From Streptomyces alanosinicus (GTDB taxonomy: Bacteria > Actinomycetota > Actinomycetes > Streptomycetales > Streptomycetaceae), in contig NZ_BMVG01000031.1 of NCBI RefSeq assembly GCF_014650595.1, positions 1 through 64,000 on the forward strand: 64,000 nt of DNA. Reading direction: 5' to 3'. Shown piece by piece: positions 1 through 8,700 of this stretch. The notes beneath the pieces are model-generated. The model searched no databases. It was not told the DNA's origin and saw only the letters and a program-made list of their open reading frames with translations. The translations under genes and the position numbers were made by a program. How positions within the stretch are numbered: the stretch's first letter is position 1; every line of letters starts with the position of its first letter.

Positions 1-59
1 CCTGCCCAGCCGAAGAACTGATCCACCCACCCCAGCAAGAGCCATCAGAAACGCCCTAG

Positions 60-203
60 TCCTTCGGCCAGGTCTCCAACGCCTTCATCCGCGTCGTCAA
101 CCAGGCCGACGGCCAGGAGCTGTCGCGCTACGAGTGGAGTGAGGACGCCTCCACCGAGACCGCCGTGATCTTCGGCGAGCTGTACCAGTACCAGGGCGAG
201 TGA
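60..203 (+). pseudogene. TerD-family C-terminal remnant
   Basis: A 47-codon stretch encodes the C-terminal strand region of a TerD-type (tellurium resistance / stress, calcium-binding) domain: it contains [12 protein letters not shown], then [16 protein letters not shown]. An in-frame TAG sits directly before it (57-59) and no start codon is present, so it cannot be a gene. It ends at TGA (201-203) exactly where the family normally has Trp (the usual text is GEWKFR; here GE, stop, KFR), so a TGG-to-TGA change is likely, and the sequence downstream no longer resembles TerD. This is a decayed fragment, missing roughly the first two thirds of the domain. Confidence 0.8.
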
Positions 204-464
204 AAGTTCCGCCCATCTACCTGCATGGGTGCTGCGCGCACCGGAGTACCGGACCCGATGCATGGCCAGGCTCACATCTCCACTAACCGGCCTGGTCAGA
301 CCGGGGTTGCGAGCCTAACCCCCACACCAGTCAATCTGGCGCCGCCCTGTCCAAACGGCTCCGCCGCCACGGAAGGGATGGGAAGTGTTTGCGCTCTCCC
401 CCACCATCAACAGCCCGCACCCGGGGCTTGTCCCGGGTGCCCGACCCCTGAGGGGGAACCGCGC

Positions 465-623
465 ATGTCCACGATCGCCCTACTGGTGATCCTGCTCCTG
501 GCCGTCGTCGGTGCGATGCTCGCGGCTGGCCTCGCCTACGTGGTCCGCCGTGACCCGTCCTGGGGCCAGCCGCTGACGGTCGCCTTCGGCGCCGTGGTGG
601 TCCTGGCGACTTGGTCGGAGTGA
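465..623 (+). CDS. Small membrane protein, unknown function
   Basis: A 52-residue protein with a long hydrophobic N-terminal segment (about residues 3-27), a short charged loop (VVRRDPSW) and a second hydrophobic stretch (about residues 34-49), so probably two membrane helices. The ATG at 465 is preceded by AGGGGGAACC, a usable ribosome binding site. In-frame sequence continues upstream of the ATG without a stop but does not look coding. Small proteins of this build are frequent near actinomycete mobile elements, and a recombinase-like gene follows; no function can be assigned. Confidence 0.55.
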   Translation: MSTIALLVILLLAVVGAMLAAGLAYVVRRDPSWGQPLTVAFGAVVVLATWSE

Positions 624-853
624 TCGTCACCCGGCGGTGAGCCGTGGCCACCGTGGCCGTGGTCTGGGAGCCGGTGCGGCCCCTGGCCACGGCCCAACAG
701 CCGAACGTCACTCGTCGCTTCGTGCAACCCGGCCTCACCCCGAGAACCGGTTAGGCCACCTGGCAGAGCAGCCCTGACGCAAAGACGGTCCCGCTCGTTA
801 CCCGTGTTCTTCCCCTGGGCACGAGGGTGCCCGCGATCCCCGATGAGGAACCG

Positions 854-1930
854 ATGGTTGTAAGCGCCGAGCGCCGCGTCAAGCGATATCTGCAATGGTG
901 CGATGAAGCGGGACTCGATCCCTTGCTGGCGTCATCGCTGTTGTTGTTTCTGCAAGATCTCGCCGACCGGCGCCGCCTGAGCAGCACGCTGGAGAGCTAC
1001 AACGGCACGCTGGCCGGATGGCTACGCGAACAGGGGCATCCCCTGGCGGCTGCTGACCGGCACGCCGTACGGCAGATCAAAGCCCGGCTTGCGGCGGCGG
1101 AGGAACTCGAAGACGACTCGGTACCGATGAGAGCTACCCAGGTGACCGAAGTTGACGTGGCGCGGATGGCGGCGGCCTGCGATCGCGACACCGACCGCGG
1201 GCGCCGCGACGTCCTCGTCCTGCTGCTGTACCGATACGCCGCTTCCGCTCTCGCGGTCTCCCACCCGCTGCAACTCGACGACGTGCACGATGTCGTACTA
1301 CGGACGGCAGGCACCCAGACACTTCCTTCTCCCGGGTCCATGACCGCTCTCGAAGTCCGCTGCCGCTCGCTGCGGCCCCACGCCCCCGACCAGGTACTGC
1401 GCCTGCCCGCCCATGCCAACCCGCAATTGTGCCCGGTCAGAGCCTGGCAGGAGTGGATGTCCACGCTGCGCGCGGCCGGCGTGGCCGGCGTCGGCCCCCT
1501 GTTCCGGCGGATCGACCGGCACGGAACCGTAGCCGGCCATCGGCCCGTGGCCGGCCGCCAGCCCAAAGACCCTGCACAACGCGCCGGAATCAGCCTGCAG
1601 ACCATCGGCAACATCCTGCGCGACCTGGCCACCGCAGCGGGCCTGAGCCCCCGTCTTCACGCCGACGAACGGCTCGTGCTGAGCACCGTGGCCGGACAGG
1701 CCGCCCTGGCCGCCGCCCCGCCCGAGGAGCAGATTCGCGTCGATGCCGCGAGACAAGTACAGCGCCGCCGACTGCGCCGCTCACGTCCCCGGTACACACC
1801 CCTCAGCATGCCGGTGAGCGCGTCGTCTCCGGCCTCAGGGATTCCGGCAGATCTACTGCTGCTGTACAGCCGGTACCTTGTCCGTCCTTCAGACGTCCTG
1901 GCCGAGGTGGACACCTCTGCCCGATCATGA
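854..1930 (+). CDS. Tyrosine-recombinase-like protein, catalytic residues apparently lost
   Basis: 358 residues with the two-domain layout of a phage/integron-type integrase: an N-terminal helical core-binding domain (about residues 10-75, including RRVKRYLQW and SSTLESYNGTLAGWL) and a C-terminal domain with LCPVRAWQEWM and LQTIGNILRDLATAAGL, both typical of actinobacterial integrases. The first catalytic Arg region, normally a G-x-R-x-S/G-E pattern after RDxxLLLL, reads ASALAVSHPLQ, and the H-x-x-R box is reduced to LHADERLVLS. No clear C-terminal Tyr box is seen; YSRYL near the end is not in a normal context. ATG 854 is chosen because GAGGA precedes it; GTG 827 is an alternative. Probably catalytically dead, either decaying or co-opted for DNA binding. 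Its last base lies 6 nt past the convergent gene's stop. Confidence 0.6.
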   Translation: MVVSAERRVKRYLQWCDEAGLDPLLASSLLLFLQDLADRRRLSSTLESYNGTLAGWLREQGHPLAAADRHAVRQIKARLAAAEELEDDSVPMRATQVTEVDVARMAAACDRDTDRGRRDVLVLLLYRYAASALAVSHPLQLDDVHDVVLRTAGTQTLPSPGSMTALEVRCRSLRPHAPDQVLRLPAHANPQLCPVRAWQEWMSTLRAAGVAGVGPLFRRIDRHGTVAGHRPVAGRQPKDPAQRAGISLQTIGNILRDLATAAGLSPRLHADERLVLSTVAGQAALAAAPPEEQIRVDAARQVQRRRLRRSRPRYTPLSMPVSASSPASGIPADLLLLYSRYLVRPSDVLAEVDTSARS

Positions 1931-2539
1931 GCGCCTTGAGACAAAGATCCAGACGAATGCCGAGCCGTATGGCCACCGGGCCACGCCTCCGTCCTGCTCC
2001 AGGTGCGCCCAGGTGCGCGATGGCAACGAATCCCCCACCTCCAGAGGGATCTCCATCGGATCCAGCCACGTCCGGGTGTAGACGGGCACCGGGTAGGGGC
2101 TCCGGCACCCTACGCTGGTGAATGAGCAGCCAGTGGACTGCCTAGCCACCGCCGGTGTCTCCCACCGCATCAGACCGTCGCACCGTCCGCTCTTCTGATC
2201 CGGGTCGACCTCGGCACAATACGGCTGTGGCAGCCGCCCGAGCGCGCGGCCGTTGAGTGCGCGGTCGGCATCCGCAGCCGGGGCCTGGCCAAGCGCCACT
2301 GCGGCCACAGCAGCCCGCCCGCTCGCCACCGCCGCGTGGACCATGAGGAAAGAGGCGTGCTGCTCGGCCCGCCATCGCGACGGCAGAGTTCTGTGCTGCT
2401 GACCGATCGCGTCCCCGTAGGAGCCGAACCTACCCGACAGGTGTGCCGATCTGGCCTGCACCAGGGCCACAGCGGTCTCCCTGGTCGCCAGCAGGTCCAC
2501 CAGCTGCCGTTCGGCAACGGCCTGGTGCAGCGAAGCCAT
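1925..2539 (-). CDS. Hypothetical protein
   Basis: 204 residues. A strong ribosome binding site (GGAGGAGAGGC) lies just before the ATG on the minus strand and codon third positions are mostly G/C, so the first two thirds look truly coding. The N-terminal half is Ala-rich and probably helical (residues 1-95, with AVAERQLVDLLATRETAVAL). The C-terminal third (from about residue 125) is less regular and contains PVPVYTRTWLDPMEIPLEVGD. No motif I can name. It converges on the recombinase-like gene with a 6-nt overlap. Confidence 0.5.
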   Translation of the reverse strand: MASLHQAVAERQLVDLLATRETAVALVQARSAHLSGRFGSYGDAIGQQHRTLPSRWRAEQHASFLMVHAAVASGRAAVAAVALGQAPAADADRALNGRALGRLPQPYCAEVDPDQKSGRCDGLMRWETPAVARQSTGCSFTSVGCRSPYPVPVYTRTWLDPMEIPLEVGDSLPSRTWAHLEQDGGVARWPYGSAFVWIFVSRRS

Positions 2540-2990
2540 GCCTCTCCTCCGCTTCCTGAGGAGCCGTCAGCCCCCACAGCACCACAGCACCACAGCAAGC
2601 GGACCTGTCGGGCCGGAGCTCAATACATGTGCTGCTGAGTTGCCCCATTCGCAGGAGCGATCACGGTGACTGGCTCTGAGCCTGGCCCCGTTCCGCGACC
2701 GCGGCTCGTGAGGCTCACGGCCAGGTGACGGGTGCCGTCGGTAGAAGGGTCGCCGCCCTGCGGACGGTTCCACCGTCACCTCCGGGCCCGTGGCGCAGCT
2801 GCTGCGCGGCGCGGAGGCTCGTTTCCGCCTCTCCGACATCGAGGCCCTTCTTGGCGCCTGCCTGACAGTGACTGGCGCCATCCCCTCGCACTCCGCTCGT
2901 GGATCGGGTCTCGCCCGGGTGAAGGCATTGTCAGTGCCCCCACTTAGCCTCACATCCAAACAAATGCCACATAACCCCAGAAAGGTTCAA
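2540..2990. other. Intergenic region upstream of the Wadjet operon
   Basis: About 450 bp between the divergent unknown gene and jetA. It holds a short imperfect CAGCACCA repeat (about 2577-2600). An open frame runs through 2790-2990 into jetA, but its composition there is poor and the good ribosome binding site lies only before 2991, so I treat it as the promoter/5' UTR region. I cannot place a convincing -35/-10 pair. Confidence 0.4.
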
Positions 2991-4553
2991 ATGCCCCATA
3001 TCGTTCCCTTCAGTGGTTCCGGCGACGACAACTGGATCGTCGAGGGGTGGGCCAGGACGAAACTGAAGGCACAGGACCCGACCCGGGCGTTCGGGTACGT
3101 CATGAGCACGGTCCGCGAGGAGTACGCGGCGATCATGGACGTGCTGGACCAGGCCGTTGACCACCTGACGCCCGCACAGATCTCGGTGCAGCTCGCAGCG
3201 GGAGGAGTCGACCTTCACCCCGTGGTGGTCGCGCAGCGGCTTCGCGCTCTGCGGGATACCTTTCTGGCGGTCTCGGGCCAGCCGGACAACGACATCGAGC
3301 GCTGGCAGGAGCTGAACGGCGCACGGTGGCGGTACACCGCGACGGCGCAGGGGCGGCAGGTGCAGCGGCTGTGGACGCTGCTGGCGGCGGAAGGGCTGGT
3401 CCAGCGGGAGATTCCGTTGGACGGGCTGGCCCGGATGCGTGAAGCGCTCGCAGCTCTGCAGGAGGAGGATGTGACGCCCGAGGATCTGGTGAAGCTGGCG
3501 GGGCAGGCTTTCGTGGAGCACGACCAGCTGGATGCGTCGCTGGTGGGGCAGGCGGACATGCTGGCCCAGCTGGCCGACCGCTTCGACCTGGACGCGGATG
3601 GCACGGCCGAGCTCAAGCAGCTCATCGTCGAGTACGCGACCCATGTGGTCGTTCATCTCGACCAGGGGGTGGTGGCCGTCCACACACAGCTAGTGCGGTT
3701 GCGGCCTCGGTTCACCGAATTGGCGGCGGCGTGCCGTGCACAGTCCCGGGCGGGTGCCCTGGTCGCGCGAGGGGTGCTTGCTCCTTCGCGCGGGGCGCAA
3801 GAGGGGGACTGGGAACAGTTGCTGAGCTGGTTCGCGCCGTCTTCGGGCAGGTGTGCGCGATTCGGGTTGCAGCTGGTGCGGGCGATCCCGATGATGCACG
3901 CGAATCTGCGGCGGCAACAGAGTGTGGCGGGGCCGGGGACGTTGCGGGCGAAGGCGCTGTCCCTGGCGGCGGCGTGCCGTGATGCGCGGCGGGGTGAGGC
4001 GGTGTTCCGGGCGTCGCTGGCGGACCGGCCGTGGGTGAAGCTGCATACGTGTGCGGAGGGGGAAGGCGGCGGCGAGGTCGTCTCCTGGCATGCGGGGCCG
4101 CGGGTTTCCGCACTGGCGATGCTGCGCGCGAGCGGGCAGAGCGGTCCAAGAGGCACGGTGACGCCGCGGCGGGACCGTGCGGAGGCGGCGCGGGAGGTGG
4201 CACGGGAGCGGGAGCGGGTCGAGGCGGAGCAGCGGGAGGCTGTGGCCGAGGCACTCGCGGGTGTGTTCCCGCTGTCGGATCGTGCGTGCCGGGTGGCTCT
4301 GCGAGCGGTGATGGCGGCTGCTCGGGGCGTGGAGGTGGGCGGCGTCCGTGCCGGGCAGGTGGGCGGGGTGGGCTGCGTACTGACGGCGGTGGAGGGGGCG
4401 CTGGGGCGTGTGGACGGGGTGGGGTGGTCGGTGCTGGTCCCGGGGCGGCAGGTCGCCTTCCATCCGGAGGCTGTCACGGGGGCGGCGCGTGCTGCGGAGC
4501 TGCGTGGCGCGCGGTCGGACGTGGCGGCGGTGCGCGTGGAGGTGCTGGCATGA
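2991..4553 (+). CDS. jetA: Wadjet-type JetA (TIGR02677 / DUF2397)
   Basis: 520 residues; recognised as the TIGR02677/DUF2397 component from its length, from the N-terminal text (WARTKLKAQDPTRAFGYV, then REEYAAIMDVLDQ) and above all from its place as first of four co-translated genes whose partners are clear. In Wadjet systems JetA is the kleisin-like subunit joining the SMC-like JetC to the small accessory subunit; the complex senses plasmid size by loop extrusion. ATG 2991 is preceded by AGAAAGG with 5-6 nt spacing, better than ATG 2964. A charged helical segment lies near residues 395-425 (RDRAEAAREVARERERVEAE). The stop overlaps the jetB start as ATGA. Confidence 0.85.
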   Translation: MPHIVPFSGSGDDNWIVEGWARTKLKAQDPTRAFGYVMSTVREEYAAIMDVLDQAVDHLTPAQISVQLAAGGVDLHPVVVAQRLRALRDTFLAVSGQPDNDIERWQELNGARWRYTATAQGRQVQRLWTLLAAEGLVQREIPLDGLARMREALAALQEEDVTPEDLVKLAGQAFVEHDQLDASLVGQADMLAQLADRFDLDADGTAELKQLIVEYATHVVVHLDQGVVAVHTQLVRLRPRFTELAAACRAQSRAGALVARGVLAPSRGAQEGDWEQLLSWFAPSSGRCARFGLQLVRAIPMMHANLRRQQSVAGPGTLRAKALSLAAACRDARRGEAVFRASLADRPWVKLHTCAEGEGGGEVVSWHAGPRVSALAMLRASGQSGPRGTVTPRRDRAEAAREVARERERVEAEQREAVAEALAGVFPLSDRACRVALRAVMAAARGVEVGGVRAGQVGGVGCVLTAVEGALGRVDGVGWSVLVPGRQVAFHPEAVTGAARAAELRGARSDVAAVRVEVLA

Positions 4554-5788
4554 GCCTGTCCGGAGGCTGGGGGCAAGGGGAGGACGAGGAAGAGGTCGTC
4601 TGGCAGCTGGCCCGGGTGTTGAAGACGCGGGCGTGGCTGGTCGGCGGGCGGGATGACGCGGTCATCGAGGCGGTGTACCGGCATCGCAGTGCGCTGCGCG
4701 AGGTACTGGCGGCGGTGGGGTGTGTGCTGGTGGTGGAGCCGGATCTGGTGCGGGTGTACAACCCCGCTCCCCCGCTGTCGGCGCGACTGCCCGAGGGGGA
4801 CTCCCCCAAGGGGGTGTGGTTCTGGCTCACGGTCAGTGCGCTGGAGTCGTTGCCGGTGAAGGTCAGGCTGGGCCAGGTCGCAGCGGCGGCGCGGGCGGCC
4901 GCAGCCGAGATCGAGCTGTCGGTGACGCAGTCGCGCGCGGAGCTGGCGGCGCTCGCGGCCGGCCTTCGGCGGCTGTGCGCGTGCGGTGTGCTGGAGGAGC
5001 TGGAGGGCCGCGTCGAGGCGCTGCTGGACGGCGAGGACGACCCTCCGGTACTGCTCAGGGTCCATCACACCCGGCTTCTGTGCGTATTGCCCAGGGATGT
5101 GCCCGTTGACGAGTGGGGGCAGTGGGCCATCGACCCGGCCGAGGACCCCGCAGGGTGGCTGGCGGGGCTGGTCCGGCCCGTCGACGCCGGTATCAGGGTG
5201 TGCGCGATGCTCGTCGATCAGGCCGTGGTGCACGCCTGTGATCTGGGAGAGGACGAGCTGCAGTGGCTCAGTGACAAGGTCGCCACGGACGGTGCGGCCG
5301 TCGCCCGGTCCTTCGGGCTGGCGCTGGAGCACCGGCTGGAGGGGGCGGCGTTCGTGATGCCGCAGGAGACATACGAGGAGCAGGTGATGGGGCCGTTCCG
5401 GTTTCCCGGCCGCAGCCGCAGCAGTGCGGGAACGGTGAGGCATGCCGCGCTGCTGCTCATCGACGTGCTGAGCGCCGAGGGTGAGCGGGGCGGGACGGGA
5501 GCACCGGGGCCGGGTTGGTGCGGTGCGCCGAAGAGCTGGGTGGTAGGCCGGCTGGGCGAGATGGCCGGGCGACATGCGTGGTGGAGCAAGGACCTGCGGA
5601 GCGATCTGCCGCGTCTGGCCGAAGATGTGCGTCAGGTGCTGGAGCCCGAGGCGGATCTGCTGCGGGTGGTGGGCGGCTACGAGGACTGGTGGTGGCTGTC
5701 GCCCGCTGGGGCACGGTGGACGGTTCTGCCCGAGGAACAACCGGTGCCCGCAGTGCCCGGTACAGGGGTGAGGGAGGCTGGGCGGTGA
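4550..5788 (+). CDS. jetB: Wadjet-type JetB (TIGR02678 / DUF2398)
   Basis: 412 residues, matching the TIGR02678/DUF2398 partner in size and place. In Wadjet complexes this subunit is a winged-helix, MukE-like accessory protein that binds the kleisin subunit. Recognisable text includes VWQLARVLKTRAWLVGG near the start and the wHTH-like RHAALLLIDVL near residue 300; the C-terminus has WWWLSPAGARW. Its ATG overlaps the jetA stop (ATGA) and its stop overlaps the jetC GTG (GTGA), so translation is coupled across the operon and subunit stoichiometry is probably fixed. Confidence 0.85.
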   Translation: MSLSGGWGQGEDEEEVVWQLARVLKTRAWLVGGRDDAVIEAVYRHRSALREVLAAVGCVLVVEPDLVRVYNPAPPLSARLPEGDSPKGVWFWLTVSALESLPVKVRLGQVAAAARAAAAEIELSVTQSRAELAALAAGLRRLCACGVLEELEGRVEALLDGEDDPPVLLRVHHTRLLCVLPRDVPVDEWGQWAIDPAEDPAGWLAGLVRPVDAGIRVCAMLVDQAVVHACDLGEDELQWLSDKVATDGAAVARSFGLALEHRLEGAAFVMPQETYEEQVMGPFRFPGRSRSSAGTVRHAALLLIDVLSAEGERGGTGAPGPGWCGAPKSWVVGRLGEMAGRHAWWSKDLRSDLPRLAEDVRQVLEPEADLLRVVGGYEDWWWLSPAGARWTVLPEEQPVPAVPGTGVREAGR

Positions 5789-8700
5789 ATCCGGTGGACG
5801 GGATCGAACGCTGGTGGCGGCGCTGGCATCTGATCGGAGCCGGCGTGGACAACGTCTGGTACTACACGCGGGAGGTGCTCACCTGCCCGTCCGGGCGGTG
5901 GCTGGCACGTGGTCCCAACGGCACCGGGAAGACGACGCTGCTGGAGGGACTGTGCCCCTATCTGTTGAACCCCGCACACCACCATCTGAGTTCGGCGGCG
6001 GGGCGGTCCACGAGTCTGGTGTCGCTGATGAAGGGCGGCAGCAGCGGCAGGCGGCGCTTCGGGTACATGTGGATCAGTTTCGGCCCGCCCGGCGATCCGG
6101 CCAGCGGGGATGCGGACGCAGGAGAGCAGCACTACGGGCTGCGCCTGGAGTATGCCCAGAGCAGCAACAGCGTGGAGACGGCTGGCTTCCGGCTGCCGGT
6201 CGTCCCGGGGCACGACGGCAGCGACCTGTCCACGATGAGCCTCGACGACTTCCGCGCCTGGGCCGAAGCCCAGGGCGGTGAGGTCTTCGGGTCCACCGAG
6301 GCCTACGTAGCGGATCTCGCTCAGCGGGTCTTCGGCTGCGGCCCAGCGGCGCTCAGGCGGATCGCCCGGCAGATCAGGAAAGTCCGCAACCCCGGCCTGC
6401 TGACCGGGCTGTCGCCGGCCGACGCCGCCGCCGAGCTGCGCAAGGCACTGCCCACCGTGAGCCCGGAGGTGGTGAAGGCGACCCAGGAGGCGCTCGCCGC
6501 GGCGGAGACGACCCGCCGGCGCTTTGAGCGTGACGCGAAATCCGCCCAGCTTCTCGAAGACCTGGCCGCTGCCTGGTCCCACGCCGCCGCCCGGGTCGGC
6601 GCACAAGCCGTCGACGCCGCCCTTACCTGCGCCGCCGCGCTGGCCGAAGACCGGGCAGAGGCGGGCCGGGCGCGCATGAACGATCAGGCACGCGCGCGGG
6701 ACCTCGACGGATTGCGGGCGTCGATCGAGGAACTGACGGCCGCGGAACGGCAGACCGCCGAGCTGGCCAAGGCCCTGGCCAGCGATGCCGCCTCCAGCGA
6801 CGTGGCTCAAGCCCGCGGCGAGGTCGCACGGTCGGGTTCGGCGCACGAGAAGGACTGCGAGATCCTCACAGTGCGCACGGAGGCGGCGGTGCGCACCGCC
6901 GGTGACGTGCAGGACGCGGTGGGCGCCGTGTCGGAGCTGACGGACCGGGTGGCGCGTTCCTGCCGCGCGGCGCTGGTGCCGGTGCCGGTCGCCGTTGCGG
7001 TGAGCGTGCGGCTCGACGAGCAGGCGCCTTTGCGTATTGGGGAGCGCGGCTTCGAACAGGCCCCGCGTGTGGACGTGGCGGTCGACGAGTCGGCTGCCGG
7101 GCAGTCGGTGGAGCAGCTGCAGCAGGTCTGCGCGCGGCTGGAGCGGCGCGGTGAGGACGCAGCAGCGGTCGCGCTGGCCTACAGGGACGTCGAAGTGGCG
7201 CAGGAGGAGAGCGTTCAGGCCCGCCAGCTGGCCGATGCCGCCGCCGGGACGGCGCAGGAGGCCGCTGCTCGCCACCAGGCGACCCTGGAGCACGCCCAGG
7301 AGCGGGTCGTGGCCCTGTCGGACCGCGTGCAGGGGTGGGCGCGGGAGGTCCGCGGTCGGTGCCGCACCCCGCACTTGGATGCCGGGGGGATCGCGGGACA
7401 GGCTCATGGGTGGGGTGATGGACGGGAGTGTTCCGGCGTGGTTCACGACGCCGGTCGGCTCGCCCGGAAGGTGGCGCTGGAGGCTGATACCAGCAGCCGG
7501 CAGGCGCGCACGCGTGCCGAGCGCCACGCCGGCCAGGCCGAGCAGGCGCAGAAGGCCGCCGTTGAAGCGGCCGAGCGGGCGTGGCGTCTGGGTTCGGGGG
7601 AGCTGCTGCCGCTGCCGGCTCCCTCCTGGCACGAGGGGGTCGATGAGGAGCGGGCGTTCGCGTGTGCCGTGGAATGGACCTCGCCGGACGCCGGGAGCGG
7701 TGCGCTGCGCGATGTGGCCGAGGCGGTGATGGCGGCGGCGGGTCTGCTGTCGGCCGAGGTGACCGAGCTTGGGGCGGACGGGCACGGCCGCTGGCTGGTG
7801 CATCCGCACGGCCCGGCGCTGCCCGAGCAGCAGTCGATGGCTGCCGTCCTACGGGCGGTTCCCGGACATCCGCTGCAGGAAGTGACGGCCCGCGTCCTTC
7901 AGCGAATCGCATATCTGCCCAGCGCCGTCGGGGCGGAGGCAGACCACATCGCGGCGGGGCTCGTCGTGGGCGCGGACGGCACGTTCCGTGCTGGTGTGAT
8001 GACCGGGCGGCTCCCGGTGAACGCCGGGCAGGTACCTCAGGCCTCGCACATCGGCGCCGCCGTCCGGCAGGCGGCCGCCCTGCGCGCCGCGGCAGAGGCT
8101 CAAGGCGAGTGTGACCACTGGCAGCAGCAGGCCATGCGGCATGCGCGGGCGGCACACCGGATGACCCTGTTCGCTGACACCGTCCAGGAACTAGCCTCCC
8201 GGTTCCCCCACGATGCCGTGGCCGACGCAGACCGGGCGGAGACCACCCGGGCCGAGGCATCACGGGCCGCGCACACAGCCGACGCCCATGCCGCACAGCA
8301 GGACCGCATCGCCCAGGACAAAGAGAGTTCTCACCGCGCGGCGCTGAGCCGGTGGCGCAATTCGGCCGTGGCGCTGGGACTACCCGACACCATCCTCGCG
8401 GTGGAACACGAGGCACAGGACGCGCAGCGGCGCGCTGCGGCCGTGCGCGCTGCCGCCGACGATCTGCAGGGCATCGGCCGCCTCCTCAAGAAGGTCCAGG
8501 ACGCGGCCGGGCAGGCAGAGGCCGCGTCACAGCAAGTAGCTCAGGCGGTACGGGCGGCCCAGGCCAGTTACGCAGAAGTCCTCGCCGCCCACGCCGCAAT
8601 GGAGGCCTGCCGGCAGCGCAGCGGGATGGACGAGCTCGCGCTGACGGAAGCGGCCGAAGCCGCCCACAAGGCCCACAACGACACTCAAGAGCGGCTGGCG

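Noticed and set aside
3653-5740. Very long open frame on the minus strand across jetA/jetB
   Set aside because: It is the high-GC shadow of the jet genes; its protein is Arg/Pro/Ser/Thr-rich low complexity with no ribosome binding site and no motif.
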